Below, piece after piece: positions 38,456 through 39,623 of a DNA stretch of 39,623 bases. Positions within the stretch are counted from its first letter, which is position 1. Each line of letters starts with the position of its first letter. A model generated the notes under the pieces. It saw only the letters and a program-made list of their open reading frames with translations. It was not told the DNA's origin and ran no database searches. Made by a program: the position numbers and the translations under genes. The stretch is taken from contig NZ_JAELTT010000041.1 in assembly GCF_016428975.1 (NCBI RefSeq), positions 1 through 39,623 on the forward strand. Reading direction: 5' to 3'. The stretch comes from Dyella sp. ASV21. GTDB taxonomy: Bacteria > Pseudomonadota > Gammaproteobacteria > Xanthomonadales > Rhodanobacteraceae.

Positions 38456-38899
38456 ATGAAGCAGCGCGCGCCGAGGGCGGGGGAGTACCTCGCCGCGACC
38501 AAGCTGGCATCGATGGCCTTCTGCGAGGTTCGCCTCCTGAAGGAACGCGAGCTTGGTCAGCGCGAGACGGCGGAACAAGCCGAAGCGAAGCGGGGAGGGG
38601 ACCAAGAGCACGCGCACTTCCATGCGGTGGCGGTGCAGTCCCACAACTCCCGGCCTGAGGCGCGCGACACTCGCTGCTTTATCGCTACCGCGGTCTATGG
38701 GCTGACCGATCCGCGTACGGATGAGCTGCGAGCCTGGCGTGACGCGCATTTGCTCACGACCACCTTTGGACGGGCCTTCGTTCGTACCTACTATTCAATC
38801 AGCCCTTACGTGGCCAGTGCGCTGGATCGCTGGCCCTCGTTGAAGCCACCCGTGAGTCGGGTGTTGGACTGGGTCCGCTATGGACTGGCGGGGAAGTAA
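38456..38899 (+). CDS. CFI-box domain protein, 147 aa
   Basis: Starts immediately after the sppA-like stop (TAAATG). The C-terminal half holds CFIATAVYGLTDPRTDELRAWRD (CFI at residues 74-76) and GRAFVRTYYSISPYVASAL, the CFI-box pattern (CFIATAAYG...LRxFRDxxLxxxxxGRxFVxxYYxxSPxxA). The N-terminal 60 residues (YLAATKLASMAFCEVRLLKERELG, RGGDQEHAHFH) look like the start of a Cas4/PD-(D/E)XK-type fold but lack the later D/E-x-K residues. Function unknown. Tight linkage suggests it works with the S49 peptidase. Confidence 0.72.
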   Translation: MKQRAPRAGEYLAATKLASMAFCEVRLLKERELGQRETAEQAEAKRGGDQEHAHFHAVAVQSHNSRPEARDTRCFIATAVYGLTDPRTDELRAWRDAHLLTTTFGRAFVRTYYSISPYVASALDRWPSLKPPVSRVLDWVRYGLAGK

Positions 38900-38904
38900 C
38901 CACC

Positions 38905-39591
38905 GTGGAGAAAGCCGTGATGGATCACGCAAGCACTACCAACCAGCAGGCCAGCATGATTGTCCCCGTGATGTCGTCGCTCGACCTGGCCCTGTTCGAG
39001 GAGCAGGACCGGGCGGAGCGACACTACCGCCAGATTTACGCGATTCTTCAGGACGGCCAGTCTTGGGACAGCGACCGCACGCTCAATGCGGCTGCGCGAG
39101 CTGAGACCTACGTCGAGTCGGCAGGGGATCAAGCGCGCCAGATCGTGCGCGACCTTGGTGGGCAGATTCGCATGCAGCAGTACCGCGTGACCTCTCACCA
39201 GAACCAAGTGGCGTCGCGCCTGCACGGCCTGACCCTCCTGGAGGACGTGCGGGAGAAGGGCGATCGCATCCTCGCCGTGCACACGAACGTGGCCCTGGCC
39301 GGTCGGGCGATCACCGACTTCGCCCTCGTCTCGGCGTGGCAGGTAAACGGCTTGATCGGCGAGGTTCCCGAGGATCGTCTGCACCGGACGGCGTTTTGGC
39401 TCCACGCGTACCTGCAGGAGCGTCGCGGCCTGTGGCTCGACCGGCTCTCCCAGATCACCGGCATCACGGATCGCGTGTCGTTGGAAGACCTGACGGTCAA
39501 GTGGACGTCGCCGCACTTCCAGCGGTCGGAGTGGGTCATCGGCGGACTGCCGTCCGGTTACGACGCCGACCCCGAGCTGATGGACGACTGA
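38905..39591 (+). CDS. Hypothetical protein, about 228 aa
   Basis: GTG at 38905 or, more likely by its GGAG-containing upstream sequence, ATG at 38920 (MDHASTTNQQ). The protein is soluble and mostly helical (SSLDLALFEEQDRAERHYRQIYAIL, AETYVESAGDQARQIVRDLGGQIRMQQYR), with a C-terminal acidic end (DADPELMDD). No signal peptide or known motif is seen. It follows the CFI-box gene by 5 bp and precedes the next start by 1 bp, so these four genes form one operon. Confidence 0.6.
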   Translation: MEKAVMDHASTTNQQASMIVPVMSSLDLALFEEQDRAERHYRQIYAILQDGQSWDSDRTLNAAARAETYVESAGDQARQIVRDLGGQIRMQQYRVTSHQNQVASRLHGLTLLEDVREKGDRILAVHTNVALAGRAITDFALVSAWQVNGLIGEVPEDRLHRTAFWLHAYLQERRGLWLDRLSQITGITDRVSLEDLTVKWTSPHFQRSEWVIGGLPSGYDADPELMDD

Positions 39592-39592
39592 G

Positions 39593-39623
39593 ATGATCGG
39601 GACGCTCTTCCTCTTCCTTCTCC
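39593..39623 (+). CDS. Start of a membrane or exported protein, cut by window end
   Basis: ATG at 39593, one base after the previous stop, begins MIGTLFLFLL, a hydrophobic start suggesting a signal peptide or membrane helix. Only ten residues are visible, so nothing more can be said. Confidence 0.45.
   Translation, partial: MIGTLFLFLL

Noticed and set aside
37400-38749. 449-aa minus-strand open frame
   Set aside because: Antisense to the S49 peptidase and CFI-box genes, both of which carry family motifs.

Overview
The window is a 39.6-kb, GC-rich stretch of proteobacterial conjugative plasmid (or integrated conjugative element) backbone. It carries a nearly complete F-type (MPF-F) type IV secretion system, two partition systems, a KfrA-like coiled-coil protein and a MobI-like gene. 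I see no insertion sequence, no resistance cargo and no chromosomal housekeeping gene. Gene order (traLEKBVA-C-trhF-W-U-N, separate traFHG, FlhDC-type regulator genes next to traFHG, mobI beside a non-coding oriT-like region) resembles the SXT/R391 and IncC families, but the proteins look distant. The host is probably a gamma- or betaproteobacterium; I cannot name it. The relaxase (TraI), coupling protein (TraD) and a recognisable replication initiator are not in the window.

Layout. 1-4419 (+): end of a kfrA-like gene, a membrane coiled-coil protein, an unknown protein, a broken SprT-like gene, a small unknown ORF, a free-standing DsbD alpha-like domain and a membrane-anchored unknown. 4461-10580 (-): the traN operon, with TraN split into two exported proteins, followed by two unknown genes. 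11072-21483 (-): traL-E-K-B-V-A-C-trbI-trhF-(trbC-traW fusion)-csrA-like-traU. 21635-22628: two small membrane proteins. 22673-28960 (-): traF-H-G. 29033-30414 (-): an flhD/flhC-like pair. 30577-31539 (-): a winged-helix protein. 31574-31704: a candidate small RNA. 31834-32007: four palindromic parS-like sites. 32008-34300 (-): parAB. 34481-35961 (-): parM/parR-like. 36184-36554: repeat-rich non-coding region, a candidate oriT. 36555-39623 (+): mobI-like, an S49 peptidase, a CFI-box protein, and two more ORFs, one cut by the window edge.

The main finding is a regulatory circuit. A 29-bp element (GAAAC-N2-TGCCGTT-N-T-N3-G-N4-GTTTC) occurs upstream of each of the three tra transcription units (10759, 21547, 28991). 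Each unit ends at a hairpin terminator (4424, 10960, 22636). The FlhD/FlhC-like pair encoded just upstream of traFHG is the obvious candidate to bind these elements, as SetCD and AcaCD do in SXT and IncC, although the site itself is not one I recognise. A CsrA-like protein encoded inside the traU operon suggests a second, post-transcriptional layer. TraN is also unusual: it is split in two, the first half carries four copies of a roughly 150-180-residue cysteine-bearing unit, and the second half ends in a Calx-beta-like domain.
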